Assembly: GCA_045627365.1 (NCBI GenBank)
Contig: JAZQNN010000018.1
Span: forward strand, 1-30,413
Length of the DNA stretch: 30,413 nt
Origin: RGIG5612 sp045627365
Lineage (GTDB): Bacteria; Bacillota; Clostridia; Lachnospirales; Lachnospiraceae
Reading direction: 5' to 3'
Below, piece after piece: positions 1 through 6,074 of this stretch. Every line of letters begins with the position of its first letter. Positions within the stretch are counted from its first letter, which is position 1. The translations under genes were made by a program, and so were the position numbers. The notes below the pieces were generated by a model, which worked only from the letters and a program-made list of their open reading frames with translations, was not told where the DNA came from and did no database searches.

Positions 1-199
1 GGATCAATTCATGAAGCACATAAGCGTCCAGCTTTTCTATCCCTACATGCTGTTTTGCAGTCCGAATAAACTTTTCAATTTCTTCGGTATGCTTTTCTTG
101 CTGCGCAATCTTGTTCTGCAGCGATACTACCTCTGCTTCAAGCTCTTTCTGCTCTGTCTCATAGCTCTTGCTCAGAAGATAAAATCTTTCATCACTGAG
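1..199 (-). pseudogene. Distal coding part of serine recombinase remnant, downstream of a premature stop
   Basis: Reading on the minus strand through the TAG at 202-200, the same frame stays open to the window edge and encodes LSDERFYLLSKSYETEQ followed by a heptad-like coiled coil. In large serine recombinases of the Tn4451/TnpX type the motif 'YEDN.(S/G)GKLSDERF' is continuous. Here the Lys codon expected between GG and LSDERF is TAG, one base away from AAG. This segment is therefore the untranslated remainder of the recombinase C-terminal coiled coil. The gene continues off the left edge. A base-call error at the stop codon would give the same picture. Confidence 0.7.
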
Positions 200-1096
200 C
201 TAGCCTCCGGCATTGTCCTCATAAATCTTTATGAACAGACGCTTTAGCTCTGAGATACGTTTCTCGTCTCGTTCAAGCTGTTTTCTGAACTCCTGAATGA
301 CATTCTGTCCCTCGACAAGCTGCTTCTCCAACATAGTTTTACGGAAATGATCTTCATACCGAAGAATATGATTCGTAACGGCCTGCATGTGTTTCAGCAC
401 CAACCGTTCAAGAACGGCCTCTCGGATGTAGTGAGCCTTGCACTTGCTCCGATCATTCCAATGCTCCGAACATTCAAAATACGCACCGGATTCCTTGTAG
501 TTGTTGGTGGAGTAAAAATTCATTTTTGCTCCGCAGTCTGAACAGAAAACCAGTCCTGAAAACATACTGCTTCTTCCTGTACGGGTTTGCCGATGCCTGT
601 GCTCACGGATCTCCTGAACCTTCTCAAACACATCATCTTCGATTATTCGCTCATGAGTATCCAGAAAAATGGCCTGCTTCTCGACAGGGTTTTCCCGCTG
701 CTTCTTGTCGAGGATTCCGATCCGCTGAGAGAGCGAGATGGACTCACCTGTGGATACATCGTAGCGGCTTACCAGGTATGGGGTTTCGCCGCAGGTGATC
801 TCAAGCCTTCTTGAATCAACATAATGACGCCATTTTCTGCTCTGCGTAAAAATGATATGCCCGGTTTCGGGATCGGTCTTATGAATCCCCTGATTACGGT
901 CAAACCATACGCTGTCGGCGTGGTCGTTCATTTTCTCGCAGATCCATAGAGGAGTAAATACCTCTGTGTGCTGCCGTGTGCGTTCGGTTTGCTGCTCCAG
1001 AGCTTTTCTGGCTCTGTTCTTGATGATACCGGAATGTGAGCCGGTAATAAGGTCAGAAGTGATTTCGATAGTATTCGCCGAGTTCGGTATAGGCAT
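200..1096 (-). pseudogene. Chimeric remnant: R-M methylase-like N-part fused to serine recombinase zinc-ribbon C-part
   Basis: The open frame holds 298 codons but appears to join two unrelated gene pieces. Residues about 15-131 (DLITGSHSGII, EVFTPLWICEKMND, YVDSRRLEITCGETPYLVSR, QRIGILDKK) resemble the N-terminal region of restriction endonuclease subunit M / DNA methyltransferase-like proteins. From about residue 133 on (near base 700), the sequence is the recombinase domain of large serine recombinases: IFLDTHERIIEDDVFEKVQEI, then a zinc ribbon with C185-x2-C188 and C209/C219, then the coiled coil. The catalytic Ser resolvase domain is absent. The frame ends in a TAG inside a conserved motif, and the methylase part is frameshifted upstream. 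I infer a decayed junction between a mobile element and an R-M gene, not a working protein. The recombinase assignment is firm. The methylase assignment rests on remembered family motifs. Confidence 0.7.
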
Positions 1097-1230
1097 CCGT
1101 TCCCCAGATGATGTGCTTTTGTGGTTTTATCCGTCAGCAGACGATCCAGCAGTCTGAGGGAGTTTATTCTGAGTATTTCATCTTGTATTCCGATAATCAA
1201 AAATCCAGATGTGGCAGGTGAAAAATAACG
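1097..1230 (-). pseudogene. Frameshifted N-terminus of the methylase-like remnant
   Basis: Upstream of 1096 the minus strand continues the same family in other frames. One frame reads RINSLRLLDRLLTDKTTK. After a shift in an A-run near 1113-1118 a second frame reads HIIWGTDAYTELGEY. A further shift near 1060-1075 leads into EITSDLITG in the frame of the 200-1096 entry. Proteins of this family normally carry these blocks in order in one frame. At least two frameshifts are therefore present, and the ATG at 1096 is probably not a natural start. Confidence 0.6.
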
Positions 1231-1287
1231 CCATATTGACAAAACTGAAGAATCTGGTATCATTTACAGTAAAATCGCTGTTATACA

Positions 1288-1325
1288 ACCAAATACTTGA
1301 CTTTTGGTTCTATAAGTACTATTAT
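1288..1325 (+). promoter_or_regulatory. Sigma-A-type promoter of the fic gene with overlapping inverted repeat
   Basis: The -35 box TTGACT (1297-1302) and the -10 box TATTAT (1320-1325) are 17 bp apart. Two short inverted repeats overlap it: ACCAAA (1288-1293)/TTTGGT (1303-1308) and TACTT (1294-1298)/AAGTA (1314-1318). These could be an operator, perhaps for the winged-helix end of the Fic protein itself. The promoter is well supported by sequence. The operator is inference. Confidence 0.6.
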
Positions 1326-1350
1326 TGCCTCTGGAAAGGGGGATTGAATC

Positions 1351-2439
1351 ATGAATGGGTCTTATGAAGCGTCTCTACTTCCACTGCAGGCGGGTGTAAT
1401 CGATCAGACTTACTTTCTGGATGAGCTGATAGATGCTACGGCGAAGTTGGAGGTATACAAGGAGAAAATCCTTGACAGCAAGCTCGACAGCTCATGGTTT
1501 ATGCCGACATTACAGCAGAAAGAAGCCTTGGCCTCTTCTTCCATGGAGGGAACGCAGGCGACACTGGACGGTGTTCTCATCAATCAGGTGGCGCCGGACA
1601 ATAAGAATAAAAATCTCAATGAGGTTAAGAATTACTATCTTGCCACTGCCCGTGGTTACGATACTCTGCGCCGCCACGATTTTTCCAACGACTTTTTTCT
1701 GGATATTCATACCGCGCTCATGGAGGGAAACGTCCGTAAACCAAAGGTGATCGGCGCTTACCGTACAGAGCAGAACTATATCGGAATGAATGACGCAAGC
1801 CATGCGGTTACGTTTATTCCGCCGGTACCGGAAAAGGTCGTTCCGCTGATGGACAATCTGATTGATTATATCAACAACCCGAAAGATAATTTCCGTCCGC
1901 TGGTACGCAGCGCAATCATCCATGCACAGTTTGAAACAATCCATCCGTTCATGGACGGAAACGGTCGTGTGGGCCGTATGCTGATCCCGATGTATCTGTT
2001 CTCGCAGAAGCAGATCAGCCTGCCTTGCTTCTTCATCAGCGAGGCGCTTGAAAGGGATAAGCTGCGCTACTACAACCTGCTGAACAATATCCGCTATGAG
2101 GGCGAATGGAACGAATGGATTAAGTTTTTCCTGGCAACGGTGGCCAGGCAGTGTGACAAGTACATCGGTATCATCAGCCAGATCAATAATATGTACGAAA
2201 AGCACCTGCGTATCGCCACTGATCTTGCCCGCTCCTCGAATATTGTCGGTGTCATCAACGCGCTGTATCAGTATCCCGTAGCTTCCGGCAAGCAGATTGC
2301 GGATGCGGCAGGCGCTCCTCAGACCAGCGTCAACAGGTATCTGTCCATGCTGGTAGATAACCGTATCCTGTACACGGATAACAAGCGGAAGAACCGTACC
2401 TACTATTACTACGAGCTACTTGATATCCTTCGTACCTGA
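1351..2439 (+). CDS. Fic family protein, class II, with C-terminal winged helix
   Basis: The 362-aa protein carries the complete Fic signature HPFMDGNGRVGR (198-209), with catalytic His198, the anion-binding DGNG loop and Arg206/Arg209. Fic enzymes usually transfer AMP from ATP to a hydroxyl side chain of a target protein. A class II inhibitory motif, S62-SSM-E66-G67, lies on the helix before the Fic core. The Glu of such motifs blocks ATP binding, so the enzyme is probably autoinhibited. Residues about 295-350 (SGKQIADAAGAPQTSVNRYLSM) form a winged-helix-like DNA-binding region, common in this subfamily. The start is supported by AAGGGGG eight bases upstream. It stands alone after its own promoter, between recombinase debris and the hairpin region, as is typical of mobile DNA. 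The target is unknown. Confidence 0.92.
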   Translation: MNGSYEASLLPLQAGVIDQTYFLDELIDATAKLEVYKEKILDSKLDSSWFMPTLQQKEALASSSMEGTQATLDGVLINQVAPDNKNKNLNEVKNYYLATARGYDTLRRHDFSNDFFLDIHTALMEGNVRKPKVIGAYRTEQNYIGMNDASHAVTFIPPVPEKVVPLMDNLIDYINNPKDNFRPLVRSAIIHAQFETIHPFMDGNGRVGRMLIPMYLFSQKQISLPCFFISEALERDKLRYYNLLNNIRYEGEWNEWIKFFLATVARQCDKYIGIISQINNMYEKHLRIATDLARSSNIVGVINALYQYPVASGKQIADAAGAPQTSVNRYLSMLVDNRILYTDNKRKNRTYYYYELLDILRT

Positions 2440-2494
2440 TATAAGCACAGAGAAAGGCGGTGATGCGATTGATTGTGCAAAGACAAAAGAAAAA

Positions 2495-2534
2495 AAGCAT
2501 TGGCCTGATTGTTGGCGCAACCAGATCAATGCTT
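2495..2534 (+). repeat. Hairpin 1 in the fic-DUF4417 gap
   Basis: AAGCATTG (2495-2502) pairs with CAATGCTT (2527-2534), and an inner GTTG-gcg-CAAC hairpin lies at 2511-2521. No T-tract follows on the plus strand, so it is not a clear terminator for fic. It begins a 344-bp gene-free stretch (2440-2783) that holds at least three more hairpins. Confidence 0.5.
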
Positions 2535-2535
2535 G

Positions 2536-2590
2536 TCTCCGAGCATTCCTACTCGTAATGTGGTAGATGTATTATAGGTCTGCTCGGAGA
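2536..2590 (+). ncRNA. Structured repeat copy 1 (putative RNA hairpin)
   Basis: TCTCCGAGCA (2536-2545) pairs perfectly with TGCTCGGAGA (2581-2590). CCTA/TAGG can extend the stem inward after a small internal loop. The apical part contains CTCGTAATGTGGTA (2552-2565), which is identical to the loop of copy 2, while the outer stems differ in sequence. A constant loop on different but paired stems is what a conserved RNA structure looks like. I do not recognise a named RNA family. Confidence 0.45.
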
Positions 2591-2606
2591 GAAAGTCAAG
2601 AAAAAG

Positions 2607-2630
2607 ATGCTTTTAGTACGAGGAAAGCAT
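2607..2630 (+). ncRNA. Small hairpin between the two structured repeats
   Basis: ATGCTTT (2607-2613) pairs with AAAGCAT (2624-2630) around the loop TAGTACGAGG. The strand combination AGTA...GAA can form a bulged-G (loop E) motif, and AGTACGAGG resembles the start of the rRNA sarcin-ricin loop. That likeness may be chance. The hairpin supports the view that the whole gap is transcribed as structured RNA. Confidence 0.3.
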
Positions 2631-2653
2631 TGAAATTAACGTTTCCTGTGCCT

Positions 2654-2703
2654 CCGGGCATTCCAGCTCGTAATGTGGTAATTACTTTTGGACGAATGCC
2701 CGG
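2654..2703 (+). ncRNA. Structured repeat copy 2 (putative RNA hairpin)
   Basis: CCGGGCATTC (2654-2663) pairs perfectly with GAATGCCCGG (2694-2703). The loop holds CTCGTAATGTGGTA (2667-2680), and GTAAT/ATTAC (2670-2674/2681-2685) can form an inner stem with loop GTGGTA. Aligned with copy 1, 21 of 23 bases agree from GCATTCC to GGTA, while the outer stem has changed on both sides. It lies 80 bases before the DUF4417 start and so may be part of that gene's leader. Confidence 0.45.
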
Positions 2704-2783
2704 AAAGCACAGCCTCGGGGTAAATCTATCTTTTTGCGCTGAATCATGCCCCGTTGTATGTGCGCAAGGAAAGAGGACATACT

Positions 2784-3452
2784 ATGTCCAAAGTAAACAG
2801 TACCCGAAGCGGGTGCAAAGATGTTTTTCGCGCATTTTTAGTCAAAAACGCGCAGTTCGCTTCCAATCTTGAGATTCCGTGCATTGCTCCCGAAACGAGC
2901 CTGCCGGAAAGGATGATTCCTTTCTCAAAGGCCATCAGCAGCACCGATTATGACCAGTGGGTTCACTTCTATGAGGACGATGCCAGCTTCGAAAGAATCT
3001 GGAATAACCCGGAGAAGTACCTTCCGATCCTCAAAAAGTTCAGAGGTGTTATCTCGCCGGATTTCAGCCTGTATCGTGATATGCCGCTCGTAATGCAGCA
3101 GTGGAACACCTACCGCGGACGCGCCATCGGTCACTGGCTTCAGGAAAACGGGATCCCGGTGATTGCAAATGTACGCTGGGGCGATGAACGCACCTATGAT
3201 CTCTGCTGTGTTGGCGTTCCGAGAAAAAGCACCATCGCAGTTGGGTCCCACGGATGTATCAAGATCATCCGTGAGCGTGAGTTCTTCAAGCAAGGACTTG
3301 GCTATGCAGTAAAGAAGCTCCAACCGCAGACGATTATTGTTTATGGTACTGCCCCCGACACAATTTTCGATGAATACTGTAGAGCAGGGATTCGTATCAT
3401 TCAGATTGATAGTGATTACATGGTTGCTCATCGAAGGGCGGTGGGCGTCTGA
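2784..3452 (+). CDS. DUF4417 domain-containing protein
   Basis: I take the start at ATG 2784 because AAGGAAAGAGG lies just upstream (2766-2775). This gives 222 aa. The sequence is typical DUF4417: CKDVFRAFLVKNAQF, IPFSKAISSTDYDQWVHFYE, LPILKKFRGVISPDFSLYRD, then IGHWLQENGIPVIANVRWGD and a C-terminal alpha/beta part ending TIIVYGTAP. The family has no established biochemical function that I know of. It is common in Firmicute mobile elements and is often followed by small variable genes beginning with a Gly-rich GSFG/TRGSQ segment, as here. The stop overlaps the next ATG (TGATG at 3450-3454), so the two are translationally coupled. No signal peptide or membrane segment is visible. Confidence 0.85.
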   Translation: MSKVNSTRSGCKDVFRAFLVKNAQFASNLEIPCIAPETSLPERMIPFSKAISSTDYDQWVHFYEDDASFERIWNNPEKYLPILKKFRGVISPDFSLYRDMPLVMQQWNTYRGRAIGHWLQENGIPVIANVRWGDERTYDLCCVGVPRKSTIAVGSHGCIKIIREREFFKQGLGYAVKKLQPQTIIVYGTAPDTIFDEYCRAGIRIIQIDSDYMVAHRRAVGV

Positions 3453-3859
3453 TGGGAGCAGGAATTCATGGCAGCTTTGGAAACACACGCGGAAGCCAAG
3501 AGAGATATAGGTTAGGGCATCCGGTTCCTCCTACGCCAAAAGATTTAGCTATGGCTCTTAACAAAGAGTATTATGTTCAAAGAATCTGCGAGAAATATAA
3601 TATTCATCTTAAGAGCGGAAAAACGGAGATTACGATATCAATAAATCCCAATTTGGCTCCAGCAGGCAGAGTTGTAAAAAGCAGACCGAACATCATAGAA
3701 TTGGGTCCGAAAGCTTTTATCAACGAAACCGAATTAGCCAATACGATTGCACACGAACTAAATCACGCACGAAGTTATCTCAAAGGTGGCAATGCTCCCG
3801 AAAAAACAGCATATGCTTCCGGCGACACATTAGAAGATTATATAAGGGGGAAGCGATAA
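3452..3859 (+). CDS. HExxH metallopeptidase-like protein, putative polymorphic-toxin-type domain
   Basis: This 135-aa protein starts with MGAGIHGSFGNTRGSQ, a Gly-rich opening that recurs in genes after DUF4417. It ends in a small zincin-like domain with H101-E-L-N-H105 (IAHELNHARSYL), followed by NAPEKTAYASGDTLEDYI, where E117 could be a third zinc ligand. Similar HELNH...NAP..TAY endings occur at the C-termini of polymorphic (Rhs/WXG-type) toxins. A conserved leader, a compact metalloenzyme domain and an adjacent immunity-like gene suggest a toxin cassette, and this is inference. It overlaps DUF4417 by one base and is followed one base later by the next start. It has no signal peptide, so delivery or intracellular action is unresolved. 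Confidence 0.6.
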   Translation: MGAGIHGSFGNTRGSQERYRLGHPVPPTPKDLAMALNKEYYVQRICEKYNIHLKSGKTEITISINPNLAPAGRVVKSRPNIIELGPKAFINETELANTIAHELNHARSYLKGGNAPEKTAYASGDTLEDYIRGKR

Positions 3860-3860
3860 T

Positions 3861-4400
3861 ATGTGGAACGACAATGATAAAATAATGGAAGTTTTCGATA
3901 GGGCACTTACGGGTGGGACTCAGTTCCCCTGCCAATGTCCTGTATGCAAAAATCACTCTGCCCATATTTATATTCATCGTCATAATGACAGGCATTGCGG
4001 AATTTGGACATGGTGCAAAGAGTGCGGTGCCTCATCGCATATGAGCGGAGAAACTCCTGCTTGGTGGGCAAATCCAGACTTTGTGGACGCCTCTCAATTA
4101 TGCTCTGATCCGTCATACTTAAATGAAATGGCAGACAGAATTGACGAATGGGTGAACTCTCTTGTGTCGGCAGATACTACTGAAACAGTTTCTCCGTTTG
4201 TTATGGAGAACAGATTCAATGTTATTCTCAAAGAAGATGTCCAAGGAATCCCGTCCGGAACTACCGGGGTAATTGTTATCCGAGACGACTTCAGAACAGT
4301 AACAATTGATTTTATCGACAATGATGGCAAAACAGTCCGTATCAATGAAGCCCCCGAAAAACTAACACAAATTGTTGAAGTTGTAGTATCAACCGATTAA
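3861..4400 (+). CDS. Zinc-ribbon / SH3-like protein, putative immunity protein
   Basis: The protein has 179 aa. The N-terminal half has a zinc ribbon formed by C26-x2-C29 (CPVC) and C52-x2-C55 (CKEC), with His-rich HIYIHRHNDRHCGIW between them. The C-terminal residues about 125-179 (NVILKEDVQGIPSGTTGVIV, then TVTIDFIDNDGKTV) look like a small SH3-like beta-barrel of the kind seen in DUF4926-type antitoxin or immunity proteins. The start is one base after the HExxH gene's stop, with AGGGGGAAG as ribosome binding site, so it is co-translated. Acidic, soluble and paired tightly with a toxin-like gene, it is best read as the cognate immunity protein. A regulatory zinc-ribbon protein is the alternative. 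Confidence 0.5.
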   Translation: MWNDNDKIMEVFDRALTGGTQFPCQCPVCKNHSAHIYIHRHNDRHCGIWTWCKECGASSHMSGETPAWWANPDFVDASQLCSDPSYLNEMADRIDEWVNSLVSADTTETVSPFVMENRFNVILKEDVQGIPSGTTGVIVIRDDFRTVTIDFIDNDGKTVRINEAPEKLTQIVEVVVSTD

Positions 4401-4472
4401 AGTTCTTTTCAGGTAATCCTTTTGGTTTTTCTCTCGCAGGAACATAAGGGCGGTAATTGAATTATGCCCGGA

Positions 4473-4499
4473 CAGGGACGGGTGATCGGCCCGTCCCTG
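4473..4499 (+). promoter_or_regulatory. Strong hairpin upstream of the 101-aa gene
   Basis: CAGGGACGGG (4473-4482) and CCCGTCCCTG (4490-4499) form a perfect 10-bp GC-rich stem with a 7-base loop. There is no T-tract after it, so it is not a standard terminator. It lies inside a possible 17-codon reading frame (4464-4517, MPGQGRVIGPSLQTILR) preceded by AAGGGCGG, whose stop falls in the ribosome binding site of the next gene. Translation or structure here could control that gene. Confidence 0.4.
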
Positions 4500-4522
4500 C
4501 AAACCATATTGAGGTAAAGGAT

Positions 4523-4828
4523 ATGAGGGGCAATGCTATCAACAACTTCATCAATGACTTACTTACAATGGGCGGGCCTGAGAAGGAATTTGTGCTCCGC
4601 GAGAAGCTCTATTTTCTTGAAACAGTATTCGACCAGGAACGCGGCATGAAAAAGCTGTATCTCGATGAATATGACAACTCCGATCTCCAGAATCAGAAAT
4701 TGCTTAAAACCCATACGTTCTGGGGAAACTCCTTTGCCGAATGCGTTGAGCAATTTGGAGCTGCGAAGATCTTCGACGGTATGACGATTTATGAGGCGGA
4801 ACAGAAAATAGAAGTCTTGTACGGCTGA
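4523..4828 (+). CDS. Unrecognised 101-aa protein, possible orphan immunity protein
   Basis: The reading frame opens at a TTG at 4457, but ATG 4523 has a GAGGTAAAGG site directly upstream, and the 5' part is taken up by the hairpin. I therefore use 4523, giving MRGNAINNFINDLL. The protein is acidic, soluble and apparently alpha-helical at the start, with EKLYFLETVFDQERGMKKLY and a C-terminal KIFDGMTIYEAEQKIEVLYG. I do not recognise the family. It is in the same direction as the toxin-like cassette 120 bases upstream, and a row of small soluble genes after a toxin often contains extra immunity proteins. Nothing in the sequence proves this. Confidence 0.55.
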   Translation: MRGNAINNFINDLLTMGGPEKEFVLREKLYFLETVFDQERGMKKLYLDEYDNSDLQNQKLLKTHTFWGNSFAECVEQFGAAKIFDGMTIYEAEQKIEVLYG

Positions 4829-4847
4829 TTATTACGCAAAAATGATC

Positions 4848-4893
4848 TGAGGCACAGTCCGAAATGGCTGTCCCGGCTGTGGCAGATGCCTCA
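4848..4893. terminator. Hairpin between convergent genes, possible bidirectional terminator
   Basis: TGAGGCA (4848-4854) pairs with TGCCTCA (4887-4893), with CAG/CTG inside. It lies between the plus-strand 101-aa gene and the end of the minus-strand envelope operon. Read on the minus strand, five T's follow the stem after five bases. On the plus strand no T-tract follows. It is a weak but well-placed terminator candidate. Confidence 0.35.
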
Positions 4894-4937
4894 AAAATCG
4901 TAAATCTGTTGTGTTACGGTTTTATCGACACACCGCA

Positions 4938-6074
4938 TCATGCCGGGATTTTTTTTGCGTGCTTTCTGACGTGTGAATAGCCGAGTGAGAGAATTATTGC
5001 CAACGCGAACTCGAAGGCCGCTACGGCCCAGAATTTGAGGCCTGAAGGGTATTTGCCGAGGAGTTCAAGGACGAATTTGATCCAGAGTATGATGACAGTG
5101 TGGATCAGAAACATATCTGAACTGAGGTTGCCGATAAACACGAAAATGCGGTTCGATAAAAATCTGGTTATCAGGCCTTTCTTTACAGCGAAAAGGTATA
5201 TCCAGAAGACGCCTGCGATTATGAATCTTGAGCCGGCTGTCTCGAATGCCTGAATGAATGGATTTGCGCTCAGCTCAGGGTGAATGAGTGCCATAATAAG
5301 AATGGTGAAGGCAAGCGCTGCGCACTCGATGACGGTCCAGAATGCCGTGCCGGGACGTTCTTCCTTACGCTCTTTGAATGCGCGTCCAAGGCAGACACCG
5401 GTGATAAATTCAACTATTCGCATAGGCGGAAAGACATACATAAACCACATGTAAAAATCGATCGCGCCCATTTTGTCGAACATAAGGCCGAGTATCAGCA
5501 TTTGCAGCAAAACAGCTGACACAGGAATAATTACAAGAAAAATCCGGTTCTTTATGCTTTTTATCCACTTGCATATCCATGGAAAGATAAAGTAGAGCAG
5601 TACCATTACCGACAGAAACCAGGCAACTCCGTTGAAACTCATACCGACTGAACTGTCAGGGTACCAGGCCTGAAGCAGTGAAACGTTTAAGAACATGTTG
5701 CGGAAGAATTCGCGGGCCGTTCCGACCTGCAAACCGATGAGCGCCTGAACAATGACAAGTACAGCGACCGCCAGCATCGTGATGATGTGAAGAGGGTAGA
5801 GCTTCTTGATCTTACCAAGCATAAAGCGGAGATTAGAGCGGAGCGAGCAGTCAAGGTCCCGCTCCATATATCCGTACATCAGAAGAAATCCCGACAGTAT
5901 GAAGAACACACTGACCCCGAGACCGGCCCACTTGATGGGAGCGGCGGCATGTTCAAAGAATATACCGATAAAGGCCCATGTTCTCAGGGCCTGCAAAGAT
6001 TCTATGCGGTTATCGGTTGCGGCTATGGATTGCATGGTACTTATATCAGATTGGACTGACCTTTGACCTTCCAT
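4938..6074 (-). CDS. Acyltransferase 3 family membrane protein
   Basis: This is a 378-aa integral membrane protein of the acyltransferase 3 (OafA/YrhL) family, which moves acyl groups, usually acetyl, onto sugars of surface polymers. It shows IESLQALRTWAFIGIFFEHA with R31 and H42, followed by LGVSVFFILSGFLL (52-65), the standard first two helices. About ten hydrophobic segments follow, the last ending before a basic tail. It is the last gene of the six-gene minus operon. The start at 6074 overlaps the upstream glycosyltransferase by 34 bases. An internal ATG (6035) would avoid the overlap, and neither start has a strong ribosome binding site. The acceptor is presumably the glycan made by this locus. 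Confidence 0.88.
   Translation of the reverse strand: MEGQRSVQSDISTMQSIAATDNRIESLQALRTWAFIGIFFEHAAAPIKWAGLGVSVFFILSGFLLMYGYMERDLDCSLRSNLRFMLGKIKKLYPLHIITMLAVAVLVIVQALIGLQVGTAREFFRNMFLNVSLLQAWYPDSSVGMSFNGVAWFLSVMVLLYFIFPWICKWIKSIKNRIFLVIIPVSAVLLQMLILGLMFDKMGAIDFYMWFMYVFPPMRIVEFITGVCLGRAFKERKEERPGTAFWTVIECAALAFTILIMALIHPELSANPFIQAFETAGSRFIIAGVFWIYLFAVKKGLITRFLSNRIFVFIGNLSSDMFLIHTVIILWIKFVLELLGKYPSGLKFWAVAAFEFALAIILSLGYSHVRKHAKKIPA

Noticed and set aside
11..247. Plus-strand frame of 78 codons at the left edge
   Set aside because: It is the complement of the recombinase coiled coil, which matches a known family on the minus strand.
1510..2205. 231-codon minus-strand frame inside fic
   Set aside because: Fully antisense to a clear Fic protein, no ribosome binding site or family motif.
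2495..2534. Hairpin 1 as a fic terminator
   Set aside because: No T-tract follows on the plus strand.
2440..2783. Retron or CRISPR-like array in the repeat-bearing gap
   Set aside because: Only two spaced copies, no reverse transcriptase or cas gene, and the copies are imperfect with paired stems, not regular spacers.
3086..3096. Third copy of the CTCGTAATG loop sequence inside DUF4417
   Set aside because: Matches only nine bases, lies in coding sequence and has no paired flanks.
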